DNA of 64,000 nt from NCBI GenBank assembly GCA_007922225.1, contig ML679974.1, forward strand, positions 3,089,105 to 3,153,104, given 5' to 3'. This document shows positions 24,419-35,795 of this stretch, one piece after another (position 1 is the stretch's first letter; each line of letters opens with the position of its first letter). The notes below the pieces were generated by a model that had not been told where the DNA came from, did no database searches, and saw only the letters and a list, made by a program, of their open reading frames with translations. The translations under genes and the position numbers were made by a program. Source of the DNA: Emydura subglobosa (lineage: Eukaryota; Chordata; Testudines; Chelidae).

Positions 24419-24895
24419 TTTTTAAACTCACTGATTGAAAAGGTGAACTGTCTTTTATTTCTTTCAAAAAGAAATTAGAATGTTTTCCAAAACTAAATCA
24501 TTTTATGTTTCCCATTCTTTAAAAATTCTATTTGGTATAGAGGAATATCATTCTAGATGTAAAAGTAGCATTCCAGTGTGACATAATACAAAATTTCTTA
24601 ATCTGGTTAGTTGTTGCTTTTGCAGATTTTACAGTTTTCCAGATATAGTGAAATTACGTTGAGCAAATCAGTAACTGAAAATGTATGAGAGAGACTAGAC
24701 TTTCTTGTTGGCGATAAGATTGAAGTCAGCAGGGACATTTTCAGTAATTACATACCCAGTTACTTGAATTAGATTTAATGTAACATTTTGGGTTATCATA
24801 ATGAGTGATAATTACTAAACATACTATGAAATCAGGTAAATTAAGTTGTACAATGGGAGAGAAATGAGATCTTTCTTGCTGCCACTTTCTTTTAT
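24419..24895. other. Intronic DNA, no gene seen
   Basis: No supported feature between the solo LTR and the CR1 copy. Confidence 0.45.
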
Positions 24896-27230
24896 TGATC
24901 TTGACCTGCTGCTCACAAACAGGGAAGATTTGGTAGGGGAAATAGAAGTGGGTGGCAACCTAGGCAGCAGTGACCATGAGATGGTCGAGTTCAGGATCCT
25001 GACAAAAGGAAGAAAGGAGAACAGCAGGATATAGACCAAGGACTTCAGAAAAGCAGACTTTGACTCCCTCAGGGAGCTGATGGGCAGGATCCCCTAGGAG
25101 GCTAATATGAGGGGGAAAGGAATCCAAGAGAGCTGGCTGTATTTTAAAGAGACCTTATTGAGGGCACAGGAGCAAACCATCCCGATGTGCAGAAAGATTA
25201 GCAAATATGGTAGGCGTCCAGCTTGGCTTAACAAAGAAGTCTTTGGTGAACTTAAACACAAAAAAGAAGCTTACAAGAAGTGGAAGCTTGGTCAGATGAC
25301 TAGGGAGGATTATAAAAACACTGCTCGAACATGAAGGAATGAAATCAGGAAGGACAAAGCGCAATTGGAGTTGCAGCTAGCAAGGGACGTGAAGGGGAAC
25401 AAGAAAGGTTTCTACAGGTATGTTACCAACAAGAGGAAGATTAGGGAAAGTGTGGGCCCCTTACAGAACGGGGGAGGCAACCTAGTGACAGAGGGTGTGG
25501 AGAAAGCTGAGGTACTCAGTGCCTTTTTTGCCTCTGTCTTCACAGACAAGGTCAGCTCCCAGACTACTGCACTGGGCAGCACAGAATGGGAAGGAGGTGA
25601 ACATCCCGCAGTGCTGAAGGAACAGGTCCAAGACTATTTAGAAAGATTGGACATACACAAGTCCATGGGGCCAGATGCAATGCACCTGAGGGTGCTGAGG
25701 GAGTTGGCTGAGGTGATTTCAGAGCCATTGGCTATTATCTTTGAAAGCTCGTGGCAATTGGGGGAGGTCCCTGATGACTGGAAAAAAGCAAATATAGTGC
25801 CCATCTTCAAGAAAGGGAGGAAAGAGGATCCAGGGAACTACAGACTGGTCAGCCTCATCTCAATCCCTGGAAAAATCATGGAGCGGGTCCTCAAGGAATC
25901 CATTTTAAAGCACTTAGAAGGGAGGAAGGTGATCAGGAACAGTCAACATGGATTTGCCAAAGAAAGTCATGCCTGACCAACCTGATTGCTTTCTATGAAG
26001 AAGTGACTGACTCTGTGGATGTGGGGAAAGCGGTGGACGTGATATACCTTGACTTTAGCAAAGCTTTTGATACGGTCTCTCACAGTATTCTTATCAGCAA
26101 GTTAAGGAAGTATGGGTTGGATGAATGGACTATAAAATGGATAGAGAACTGGCTAGAGCATAGGGCTCAACGAGTAGTGATCAATGGTTCCATGTCTAGC
26201 TGGCAGCCGGTCACGAGTGCCCCAGGGGTCGGTCCTGGGGTCGGTTTTGTTCAACATCTTCTTTAATGATCTGGACGATGGTGTAGATTGCACCCTCAGC
26301 AAGTTTGCAGATGACACTAAGCTAGGGGGAATGGTAGATACCCTGGAAGATAGGGATAGGATACATAAGGACCTAAACAAACTGGAGGATTGGGCCAAAA
26401 GAAATCTGATGAGGTTCAACAAGGACAAGTGCAGAATCCTGCACTTAGGACGGAAGAATTCCATGCACAGCTACAGACTGGGGACTGACTAGATAGGCAC
26501 AGCTACAGACTGGGGATTGATGAGCTAGGCAGCAGTTCTGCAGAAAAAAGACCTGGGGGTAACAGTGGATAAGAAGCTGGATATGAGTCAGCAGTGTGCC
26601 CTGGTTGCCAAGAAGACTAATAGCATATTGGGCTGCATTAATAGGAGCATTGCCAGCAGATCGCGGGAAGTGATTATTCCCCTCTATTCGGCATTGGTGA
26701 GGCTGCATTTGGAGTATTGTGTCCAGTTTTATGCCCCCCTCTACAAAAGGATGTGAAGAAGTTGGAGAGAGTCCAGCGGAGGGGAACAAAAATGATTAGG
26801 GGGCTGTAGCAGAAGACTTATGAGGAGAGGCTGAGGTAACTAGGCTTGTTTAGTCTGCAGAAGAGAAGAATGAGGGGGGATTTGATAGCAGCCTATAACT
26901 ACCTGAAAGGAGGTTCCAGGGAGGATGGAGCTAGGCTGTTCTCGGTGGTGGCAGATGACAGAACATGGCGCAACAGTCTCAAATTGCAGTGGGGGAGGTC
27001 TAGGTTGGACATTAGGAAAAATTTTTTCACTAGGAGGGCGGTGAAGCACTGGAATGAATTACCTAGGGAGGTGGTGGAATCTCCATCTTTAGAGGTTTTT
27101 AAGCTGTGGCTTGACAAAGCCCTGGCTGGGATTATTTAGTTGAGGTTAGTCCTGGTTAGTCCTGCTTTGAGCAGGGGGTTGGACTAGATGACCTCCTGAG
27201 GTCCCTTCCAACTCTATGATTCTATGGTTC
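24896..27230 (+). mobile_element. CR1 LINE, 5' truncated, RT to 3' end (CR1-3)
   Basis: This is the best preserved CR1 in the window. It begins in the endonuclease C-terminus ([18 protein letters not shown]) and continues through the complete RT region to the 3' end. The 3' end has GGTTGGACTAGATGACCTCC and a short CTATGATTCTATGG tail. A tandem duplication of about 36 bp (the CACAGCTACAGACTGGGGA unit) lies at 26469-26530, and TTAGTCCTG is duplicated near 27145-27165. Several frameshifts and stops separate the coding blocks. Confidence 0.95.
25107..27139 (+). pseudogene. CR1 ORF2 (endonuclease C-terminus and reverse transcriptase), broken
   Basis: Readable blocks in order: [20 protein letters not shown] (linker), [60 protein letters not shown] (RT motif A, intact Asp), [20 protein letters not shown] (motif B, in another frame), [13 protein letters not shown] (motif C with intact FADD), NMSQQ-type and [15 protein letters not shown] segments, then the C-terminal [20 protein letters not shown] and [17 protein letters not shown]. 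Frameshifts occur near 25975, 26210 and 26500-26560, and stops near 26757 and 26808. The catalytic Asp residues survive but no long continuous frame remains, so it cannot encode a working RT. Confidence 0.9.
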
Positions 27231-28459
27231 TAAGTAAAAAAACCATGAAGATTGGAAAAAAAGTCTCATGTAATGGCACACTGATAACTGTGTATAGCTT
27301 ATTCATCTGATTTTATTTGTTTGGCTTTAGTTACTGTATATGCTTTATAACATTTGTCACAGTACATGTATGAAAATGAGTAATCTTCATTTTTTCATGT
27401 TTTATGCTCCTTCCTTTGGTTGATATAATTGTTGATATATATTTTTGTATATCATGACAATGTGATCTTTATCTCCTATGCTCAGATGAACAGAATGTTA
27501 CTCTTTTTTTTAATCTCTGCAAAAAAATCTATGGATCCTCTTTCTTAAAACAGCTTGTTGAACTTCTCAGGCCAAATTAATTACTAATAGATCAAAATCA
27601 AGAGAGCACAAGGGGACTTCAGACACGGCTTCCCTTAGATCCTGGGGGATCCACCATTTATTTCATTGAGAGAAAGGGAGTAAATCCCCCTCCCCACTCA
27701 GCAACATATATGGGAGCTCATGTGGAGATTCCTCCCCCATCTGAAACGTCTTCCTTGAAGTTTCTCATCAGGAGAAGACATTCTGATTCTAAGTGCCCTC
27801 TTTATAGTACTTTTTATTTAGACAGCACTCTTGATGTCAGAGGAAGTATTTGTGAATGGAGCACTATTATATTAATGAGTGTTTTGCTTTTATCATTTTA
27901 CTATTATTACAGACTCTGTAATTTGCTATTTTGCCATCAGCAACCCTGGAAATCTGTGATCGTTCATCATAATTTATATAATGTCCTAGTTGAAAGACAT
28001 CTGGTTATTGAATGCAAATATCTATGCTAACATTAATAGTTAAAAATCATAGCAAGCCAGGAAATATGAAAGCTAAGCTTCCAATAGTAAAATTAACATG
28101 ATTGCATTACACATTTTGTAATATTTATATGTTTTCTCATCTCTCTCCAACAGATTCAAAAAATCAATACAAATCTCAACTTCATTAAACTTTTGCACTC
28201 TGAACAATAAACTCATGTTCTTTTATATCAATTACATCAACAGATCAGGTCATCTCACAGTCCATGCATTTGAAATTTATATTGCCTAATACTATTGATG
28301 TAACTGCTAAAGTTTCGCATTAGAGTGCAAGTTTGAAGAATATGAAGTACATGTTACTTTTAGGTGTCTGTTGGAGATGAAAACAAAAGCCTTATGGAGT
28401 GGATGTCAGATATATTAGGTAAGATAATATATGTTGGGTGTACCTGTAAGTATTTATAT
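27231..28459. other. AT-rich intronic DNA, no gene seen
   Basis: The 106-residue frame at 27710-28030 has no recognisable domain and no splice context. I treat it as chance. Confidence 0.45.
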
Positions 28460-28620
28460 CAGCAGTGGCCAAATTGTGGCTTGTGAGCCACATGAGACTC
28501 TTTTACAGTTTAAGTGCAGCTTGCAGAATCTCTTAATCCAACCCATTCTCCGCCTACCAGACTGGGGTGGGGAGCCCGTAGTTTCTTCCCTGTGACAGGA
28601 TGGTGGGGCTAGAGGATTCT
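28460..28620. mobile_element. hAT-type transposon end fragment
   Basis: CAGCAGTGGCCAAATTGTGG followed by CTTGTGAGCCACATGAGACT and CTTTTACAGTTTAAGTGCAG is the layout of many vertebrate hAT (Charlie-like) left ends, in which CAG..GTCCCCAACCTGTGGCTCG leads into GCGGCTCTTTTACA. The other terminus was not found, so this is a truncated or decayed copy. Confidence 0.45.
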
Positions 28621-29677
28621 GCCTAGTGGTGAGTGGGGTCTTGGGGAGTCAATCCCTGATATATATTGTCATAAATGTATATTAGTTCATTCTACTTGGT
28701 CCAAGAGTTTTCCCATTATTAAAATTGTTCAGTTGTTAATCTAATGCAGGCAGTATATTTATACTTTTAATTTTGTTTATATCAAATGCATTTCATACAG
28801 TGGTTACATGTATGTTCCACCGTACGGTGAAGTACATCTGAAGTACACCGGCTGCATTCTAAAAGATTAATGGATGTATCTAGCTTTTTTTAATTTCAAG
28901 AAATCAAGTCACTTGTACTGCCAATAATTTTCTTATCTTAATAAAATAAAAATTTTAATTAAATCGGATTTGATTAGTTCTGCCCATTAGAAACAAGAGG
29001 AAAGATCTATTAAGGCAGATAGTCCACAACCCCTCTTCACCCAGCAATTTAGATACTTGCTTCCTCCTTGGTGGTTTTAAAAGCACAGGGCTTCCTATTT
29101 TAAAATTATTGTTATTATGTTTCTCTGTTCAAGTCACAACACCTCTTTAGTTCCTTTCTGTTGAGGTCGGTGGGACTGCTCATGTGTTTATAGCTAAGCA
29201 CATCTTTAAGTACTTTGCTGAATTGTGCCAAAATGCTGAGCATCTCACAGGATTGAGCCCTAAATTAAATCACAGTTTACTATAACTAAATCAGACCTCT
29301 CCCAGAATCTCCTTTTTCTTAATTTTTTCGGCACCATAAAGCCTTTCCAGATTTATTTTCTCATTCATTATACCCAAGTCATGCCTTAGCCATTATGCTA
29401 GCTCATGCTTTACCTTCAATCATATCAAAGAGTTCTTGTTAGGATGGTTGGATTTTCAGAATCTACAGGAACTGAGTCTTGCTTGCCCTGCTCTATTAAT
29501 GCATATCACTGGTGATCTCCCAACAATAGAAGTCCGTTGAGAAAGAGGCAATGTTGCGTGCGTGTGTGTATGAGAGAAACAGAGATGGCATTAAAAGCAA
29601 AAATATCAGCATTGGAGATACTGTGTGCTGACTAGCTTTATGGACACCATCACATTCCCACTTCATTTGGTGTTCTT
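28621..29677. other. Intronic DNA, no gene seen
   Basis: No supported feature. A short dyad (ACGGTGAAGTACATCTGAAG-type text near 28824-28845) is not assigned. Confidence 0.4.
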
Positions 29678-29752
29678 CGTGCTTTGAGCAAGGGTTGAAC
29701 TAGATGACTTCCTAAGATCTCTTCCAACTGTAATCTTCTATGATTCTAAGAT
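29678..29752 (+). mobile_element. CR1 LINE 3' tail fragment (CR1-4)
   Basis: TGCTTTGAGCAAGGGTTGAA, CTAGATGACTTCCTAAGATC, TCTTCCAACTGTAATCTTCT and ATGATTCTAAG reproduce the last 70 bases of the CR1 3' end seen in the three longer copies. All coding sequence is missing. Confidence 0.9.
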
Positions 29753-30764
29753 TTGTAGATACAGAGTTTAGCAAATTTCTTCACGGTGTTATCAGAAATG
29801 ATCTCTCTGGGCTTTAGAGGAGGACTTTGGATCTTTTTTTGACCCTACTTCATTTCTTTTTAAGTACTAATGTTAATTGTGGTCCTTTCTTCGCCATTCC
29901 ATTGTCTTCACACTACCTCTGCCCTTATTCTTGTGTTTGTTCCATGGCCTATAGCTGCTGAAGAGATTCTGCATTATATTCATGTCTCTGTCATTAGAGT
30001 AGGGTTTTGGGTTTTTTGCATCTTTTTTTATTGGATATAAACAAGCCAGGAAACCAAAAGTCAGCCTTTTTCTGCATTAGTCAAATAAAGAGCTGCAAAA
30101 ATGCAACTTTCTAAAATATTGCAGGTAATTACATTATTGGTAATGAAAAGTTTTGGAAAGCTATCCCATAGGATCAAATAATAAAATCTTGTTTTTTATG
30201 TCATGATTTTCACTGGTAATTTCAGAAGCTTCTTTTGATTGATGGATTAATATGAAAGTGCATTAGTCCTGTATTTTTACAGAAACTTAACATGTCAAAT
30301 TATAGATGACCACATGTTGATGCTGCTGCTTATTTTAAATATTATGTCATTTTAATATCTGTTGATCAGATTGTATAGTTTTAATTACATTTTAGTTGCT
30401 ATTAGTTTTCCTTCAAAATGCATAGTGTTAAAGCAGCTTTTGAAAACCAGACTTTGAAAGCCTGTACCTCTGAGAGGTGTTTGGAGGAGTTTTATGCATC
30501 AATGCATCAGTCAGATTTTCTTTCTCCTTTTCCTTTCATGTGGCTTCTGGATAAACAATTAACATTTTTTTTATGTTGTTGGACTATCCTGGATCATTTA
30601 TTGCTGTTCCAAAGAAGTTTTCAGTCCTCTTAGGTGCCAGAGAAATTTTTAAGACAAAAAAGTAGATATTGAAAAAAGTTAAATAGATTAATTATGAGAG
30701 ACAAAACACTGACTGTAGTTCTAACTGTAAACAGAAACACCAGGAAAGGTAACAAAATGACTTT
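29753..30764. other. Intronic DNA, no gene seen
   Basis: AT-rich. The 71-residue frame at 30418-30633 lacks any recognisable feature. Confidence 0.45.
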
Positions 30765-31064
30765 GAGCCATGGTCTGCACTTAACGGGTGATTCGGCGGC
30801 AGTCGACGGGAGTTATGCAAGCTACACAGAGTAGCTTGAGTAACTCCTGTCGACTTCTGTGCTTCCCTTCTGCGTGGCGTCTTCACTGCACTGCGCCGAA
30901 GGGAACTGTGTTCCCATCGACACAGTGCAACGCCACTTGAGGGGGTGGTTTTACTGTGTTGACTTTTGTATCGACTGAGCGGGTCTTCACTGACCATTCA
31001 GTTGATCCAGATAGGTTGATCTGACAGCAGCGACTTTGCCCCTGTCAGTGTAGACGTACCCTGA
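30765..31064. mobile_element. MITE-like DNA transposon, copy 2
   Basis: It is colinear with copy 1 at 14251-14547: CGGCGGCAGTCGACGGGAGT, GCAAGCTACACAGAGTAGCT, TGCGTGGCGTCTTCACTGCA, ACGCCACTTGAGGGGGTGGT and GATCTGACAGCAGCGACTTT. The ends CCATGGTCTGCACTTAA and CAGTGTAGACGTACCCTGA make an imperfect inverted repeat. The internal hairpin (AGTCGACGGGAGTTA with TAACTCCTGTCGACT, 30792-30855) is nearly perfect. It has no coding capacity. Confidence 0.75.
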
Positions 31065-31279
31065 GTCACCTGTGACAGAGGTGGATATTAATCCAAACAG
31101 CCTGGCATGGAATTAGTGGTAGAGCTATGATTGGAAGTGACATGTACAGAATTAATGGCGTTAATTCATTATTTAAAGTGATAGGTATGTAGTTTCGTTA
31201 GTGTTGTATATAGTAAGTCACTTGTGAAGAAGTAGAAATTTAACACTACTTGTATTTAATCAGAGACTACGATATATGA

Positions 31280-31440
31280 GGGCAGGTCTATACTTAAAAT
31301 GCTCCATTGGCTCTCCCGTCAACATAGCACTGTCTACATGTGTTAGGTCAGCATAACTATGTTGCTCATGGATGGAGATTTTTCACATCCCTGAGTGATG
31401 TTGTTATGCCAATATAGGTCTATAGTGTAGATCAGGCCTT
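31280..31440. mobile_element. Short MITE-like element, different family
   Basis: The ends AGGGCAGGTCTATACTTA and TATAGTGTAGATCAGGCCTT form an imperfect terminal inverted repeat. Internal text (CTCCCGTCAACATAGCACTG, TCTACATGTGTTAGGTCAGC) is typical of short non-autonomous transposons. It lies 215 bp after copy 2 of the other MITE family. No target duplication could be fixed. Confidence 0.6.
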
Positions 31441-32170
31441 AATTAAAATGCAGAAATTGTGTTTTTATGCATCTTTTATTTTGACTAAAATAAGTTTACT
31501 AATTTACTAGCAAGTGTTTGAAGTTAAACAGCTTTCATCAAGATTTATGTTCAGTGAACAGTTGGAATATGAATACATAATACCATAGTTGTTAGTATGG
31601 AAGTCTTAATGTTTTGATCTTATCAAAAGAAGCTAGAATAGAGTAATTAATCAGGAAGTCTCTAATTATTAAATCAAGTGAGGCTGAGAAGTGAGCCCCT
31701 CTAATGGAATTAAGTAGAACTAAAATGCATGACAGAAACAAAGGCAGTCAATTAAAATTGCACACAACCAGCAAACAACAAATATACAATTAAGTGCATA
31801 AACTACATTAATGAAATGTTAAGGTTTCCTTAAAAGTCAGAAAGTTCAAAACTAAAGTGTCAATTCAACCATATTACAAGTTCTGCATATTTTTAATATA
31901 TAATTTAAAAAATACAGGGCTAGTATTGAACTACTTATTTAACCACACAATGATAGAAGATTCTGTGTATGTTCTGCCAAGTTAATGTTACTATGGGAAC
32001 CTTCACTTTTTCATTTTCTGGTAACTTTATAGTTCTGCCCATAGCACTAAGAGTGGTTAGTTCAATCTTTGTTTCTATTTAATAATTCAAAATTTATTGA
32101 GGCTCCCACAATTGTTTGCATGTTGGTGACACAGTGAACTTAGAACTGGCCTTAGTCCAACTCTTTGGGG
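31441..32170. other. AT-rich intronic DNA, no gene seen
   Basis: No supported feature. Confidence 0.45.
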
Positions 32171-32179
32171 TCCACACCT

Positions 32180-32600
32180 GAAGAAAGACAGAAGACCATG
32201 GATGTAGTTTAATTAGGCTACAACTTTATTCATTTATAATATCTAGGAGTGCATAGTAACTAATTGTACTGTGAGGTGAAAAGGGGGTCAGTTCACTGCT
32301 GTTGCACATGTAGGAGCCCCAAACCCCTTACTCAGTTGCCTTAAGAAATGCTTTCCTTCAAATTCTTTTCCGGTCCATTTTATCCAATAATTGTATCCGT
32401 TCCATAACATATCTACACTGGACATCTGCTACAATTTTAAATATTAAGTTGTGATCTAGCCCCCCATCTCCCAGACCAGCTCTAGGGAAGTGAAAAACCC
32501 ACTCCACCTTGTCCAATTGGCAGTGAGGAAGAAGTTCAGTCCCAGTCTCCCAAGGAAAAGGGCAACTAGTATAATGTCCACAGCAAATTAAAAGATAAAG
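32180..32600. repeat. LTR-like interspersed repeat, copy 2
   Basis: It shares blocks, in the same order and strand, with 15836-16445: GACAGAAGACCATGGATGTA, GTTTAATTAGGCTACAACTT, GGTCCATTTTATCCAATAAT, TCCAATTGGCAGTGAGGAAG and AATGTCCACAGCAAATTAAA. It lacks about 80 bp present in copy 1. A minus-strand GAATAAAG sits near 32225. The shared structure makes these two members of one dispersed family; LTR origin is inferred. Confidence 0.55.
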
Positions 32601-34134
32601 GTTGCAGTGGGCATATTTTACATAGGGTACGAACCAAAGTACTGATGTACTGGAATTAGTGGCCTGTAAATGAAATGCTCAATTTGAAAGAAAATTAAAA
32701 TTGGGTGGTAAAAGTTTGATCTCAATAAAATGGTTTTCTTTTGTAGGTGTTTCTTTTATAATACAAGAAACAAAGAAGTCAACAAAATATATATAAAGTG
32801 TTCTGTAATGCTTTGAGTTGATTCACAGTATTTTAGATAAATTCACAAAAAATGACAGTCCAGAAAGCAAAATGGGCCCAGAAAGTCTTTAAGGCATCAT
32901 GTACTGCTTTATAGCCGTGCATACAAGTTCATTTCTTCTGGGCCATGTTAAGGCCATGGGTGAATTCACCAGTCTTCTCTGTCCTAATTCTGGACTCTGG
33001 TTGGAGATGTCCATCTGAGAATTGCCTTGTGCAGGAGAAATCTCTGCTAGTCTAAGCCTGGTGGAAGTGGCTCTTGTGTCAGCATCTGCTGCACCTCCTT
33101 CTTCTTTCTCCCCTAAAATGGGCAGGTGGTGTGGCATAGACTTAGGGACCTTTTGCCAATGGTGTAAATTAGAGCACTTATCCAGGCGTCCTAACTTCCA
33201 CTGGGGCTGGCTCCCTGCTCCTTTGGAGGGGAGAATACAGACCTTATTGTGAAAAAATGTCATGTAAATGGCTACTAAAAACCCCCCAGAACTATTCTAC
33301 ACATTACTACAAAATTGAATGTAGTCAAGCATTATTTACACCATCAGAAAGTTTTTTGTTTTGAAATCAATTTTTAAGCAAATGATATTTTTACATAAGT
33401 ATGCCTTTGTGTAAGTAAAATTCTGGAGGCCAATATTGTCTTTCACCGTAAGTTTGAGTTTTACTATGTTTTCATCTTTTGTTTATAGTGCAGCAACAAA
33501 AGGTTGAGTTATTTTGTTATTTGGTGTCTGAGACTGCAAATATCTTTTCCTTTCAGCCTGATTTGTTATCACAAAAATATCATACAACTTGGGACAATTT
33601 AGCAGTTTCTGTTTGAGTGGGATTAGTAGGAGTGTTGGAAGGCACAGCTCTGCACCACAGCTGTATATGAATTGCTTGTGTGCACTGTTCCTAAGTTAAA
33701 TTAGTGCTATTAGTCCATTAATTTTAGGAGCATTTTACATTCATCCAAACAATTAAACTGACAACAGTATATTGAGAAGTCACTTGTGACTCGCCTTTCT
33801 CAGATACAGGGATATAAAGTTTGAACTTAAATTTTGTCTGATCAAAGTAGATGCCAGTATCTGCATTACAATTGCAAGGTAACATGGTATGAGTCAGGCC
33901 AAGATTTATATTTGTTGTAACAGCTTTTGGCTGTCTGTGTCATTAATGTTACTGTCCAAACTACTGCATTAACAGTACTATGCATTAATTAGAAAATGCA
34001 TATTTTTGATTATACAGGGACAGTGTACATGGATATGAAACTATATTGTTCATCTTTTCAATACAGAGAGAAATGTGTCTTAATCTCAGGAGATTTGTTC
34101 TTTTCTATCTAACATTTGGTTGTATGTCTATCAG
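32601..34134. other. Intron upstream of the host exon, no gene recognised
   Basis: A 124-residue frame on the minus strand (32889-33263) overlaps a 76-residue plus frame. Neither has a domain I recognise or flanking splice sites that would make an exon. The somewhat GC-richer stretch 32930-33240 may be an unclassified repeat. The last 30 bases are pyrimidine-rich, ending TCTATCAG before the exon. Confidence 0.4.
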
Positions 34135-34251
34135 GTGGCAGAAATGCATGGGGAGCTTATAGAATTCAATGAGAGACTACACCGTGCTTTGATGGCTAAA
34201 GAAGCTCTTATATCCCAAATGAGGCAGGAACTCATTGATTTGAGAGGGCCG
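34135..34251 (+). CDS. SNX29: Internal coding exon of sorting nexin 29 (coiled coil before the PX domain)
   Basis: A 117-bp open exon lies between a pyrimidine-rich acceptor ending TCTATCAG and the donor GTAAGTGTG, both matching consensus. It is phase 0 at both ends and encodes 39 residues beginning VAEMHGELIEFNERL and ending RQELIDLRGP. I recognise this as the coiled-coil segment immediately upstream of the PX domain of sorting nexin 29, a RUN- and PX-domain protein of endosomal membranes; the identification is from memory of the family, without an alignment. The heptad-like spacing of Leu, Ile and Met agrees with a coiled coil. There are no stops or frameshifts, in contrast to all the transposon coding sequence around it. 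Neighbouring exons were not found, so most of the window would be flanking intron. A related coiled-coil protein is the alternative. Confidence 0.75.
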
Positions 34252-34365
34252 GTAAGTGTGTTTTGTGTATGTCACAGCTTGTTTATTCTCTAATTCTCAA
34301 AACATACCACTGCATAATAGTTTTAGAAGTGATTCCCATTGTAAACGTCACTTAAAATAAAATGC

Positions 34366-34902
34366 ATGTTGTTTTATGAAGACATACTCACCAGCAACCA
34401 TACACCATACAAGAAGAACACTAACTCAGGTACATACCCCTGCAACAAACCCTGTTGTCAGCTATGCCCCCACATCGACTCTAGTGACACCATCACAGCT
34501 AACCACATCAGCCACACCATAAGGAACTCATTCACCTGCACATCTAGTAATGTAATATATGCCATCATGTGCCAGCAATGTCCCTCTGCCATGAACATTG
34601 GCCAAACCGGACTGTCACTACGCAAAAGAATAAATGGACACAAATCAGACATAAAAACTAGAAACATCCATAAACCAGTTAGAGGGCACTTCAGTCTCCC
34701 AAGACACTCTGTAAATGACTTGAAAGTTGTCATACTTTTACAAAAAAACTTCAAAAACAGACTTCAAAGAGAAACTGCTGATCTTGAACTGATCTGCAAA
34801 TTTGACACTATCAAACTGGGTTTAAACAGGGATTTGGAATGGCTATCTCTTACAAGAAGTAATTCTCACCTCCTCAACTACTTCCCGATTGTTGTTCTTT
34901 AA
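34366..34902 (+). pseudogene. Penelope-like element GIY-YIG endonuclease region
   Basis: A 178-codon frame encodes the C-terminal part of a PLE protein. In order: GTYPCNKPCCQLCPHIDS (the CCxxC-type zinc-finger segment that precedes the nuclease), FTCTSSNVIYAIMCQQC and NIGQTGLSLRKRINGHKSDI (GIY-YIG core, with VIY and NIG in place of VVY and YIG), then KPVRGHFSLPRHSVNDLKVV and the terminal LQRETADLELICKF segment. The reverse transcriptase is absent, so the copy is 5' truncated. The YIG tyrosine is Asn here, which would damage the active site. The frame is otherwise open. It begins 114 bp downstream of the host exon, within the intron and in the same orientation. Confidence 0.9.
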
Positions 34903-35040
34903 ACTTCCATGTATATATATACCTGCCTTTTGATTCCCATTTCTTGCATCTGAAGAAGTGGGTTACAGCCCATGAAAGCTTATGCCTACAAAAATTAAAT
35001 TTGTTAGTCTTTAAAGTGCTACAGGACTCTCAGTTTTGGT
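34903..35040 (+). mobile_element. 3' tail of the Penelope-like element, with hammerhead-like core
   Basis: The sequence after the GIY-YIG stop carries CTGAAGAAGTGGGTTACAGC and CCATGAAAGCTTATGCCTAC (34950-34990), then AAATTTGTTAGTCTTTAAAG and TGCTACAGGACTC. CTGAAGA and GAAA flank a 5-bp stem (GTGGG with CCCAT). This is the tail type shared with 1584-1695 and 51778-51994. It ends near the T-tract at 35040. Confidence 0.75.
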
Positions 35041-35795
35041 TTTGTTTTTTTTTTAATGTAGTTAATAATGCCTCTGTCAAGAACTCATGACCTCTGGCCT
35101 CTTTCTTCGTTGTTTAACTCTTCTTCAGCAGTAATATTTACCAGAAATTGAAAAAGACTAATTAAATTAAATTGGCATTTGAACCAAGAACTCATAAATA
35201 GTCCTTTATTACTAATCTGAATTTTTATACTGAAAAGCTGGCACAATATATTTAAAGTAAATGTAATTGGCAGGTTTTCAGGTAGTAGGTTACATGTATT
35301 ATCTATAAATGTTCAGACATCTATAGTCAATGTATTCTGAAAATACTTTGTAATGTTCCTAGGGCAATTCAATTGCTCAAATATAAGCTAAGTAGTTTTG
35401 GAAAGAATAAAAAGGCAAAGCTATTTCAAGCATGGAGTGATAAATATAAACAATTATGTTATATACTAGGCAATTGAAATAAAAGATTCTCAGGTATTAG
35501 AGACAGTTCGTTGAGTTTCTCAAACAAAAAAGGGCAGAATAAAGAGGATAAAAAGTAAAATAGAAATGAGACAAACACAGTCTATGAGAAGTTTGATAGT
35601 TTCACCTTTACATTAGCCCCAACTACTGGGCTGCGCTTGCCACGTTCCCCTGCACACATGGACTCCTAATTCTATCTCTCTCCCCAGAGCTATGGTTCCT
35701 CTGCTTCCAATTCTCTTCATTCCCTTGCTTATATACTTTATCTCCACTCTACATTATGAGGCTGTATTTCCACTCCCCGACTTCAGAATGCTTTA
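35041..35795. other. Intronic DNA between PLE and DIRS element A
   Basis: No gene seen. The last 170 bases are C/T-rich and directly precede the left end of element A. I found no left end of element B here. Confidence 0.45.

Noticed and set aside
24086..24467. Two overlapping minus-strand frames of 108 and 120 residues
   Set aside because: They fall almost entirely within the solo LTR at 23937-24413.
32889..33263. A 124-residue host gene on the minus strand
   Set aside because: No recognisable domain, no splice sites framing it, and overlapping open frames on the other strand; more likely chance or an unclassified repeat.
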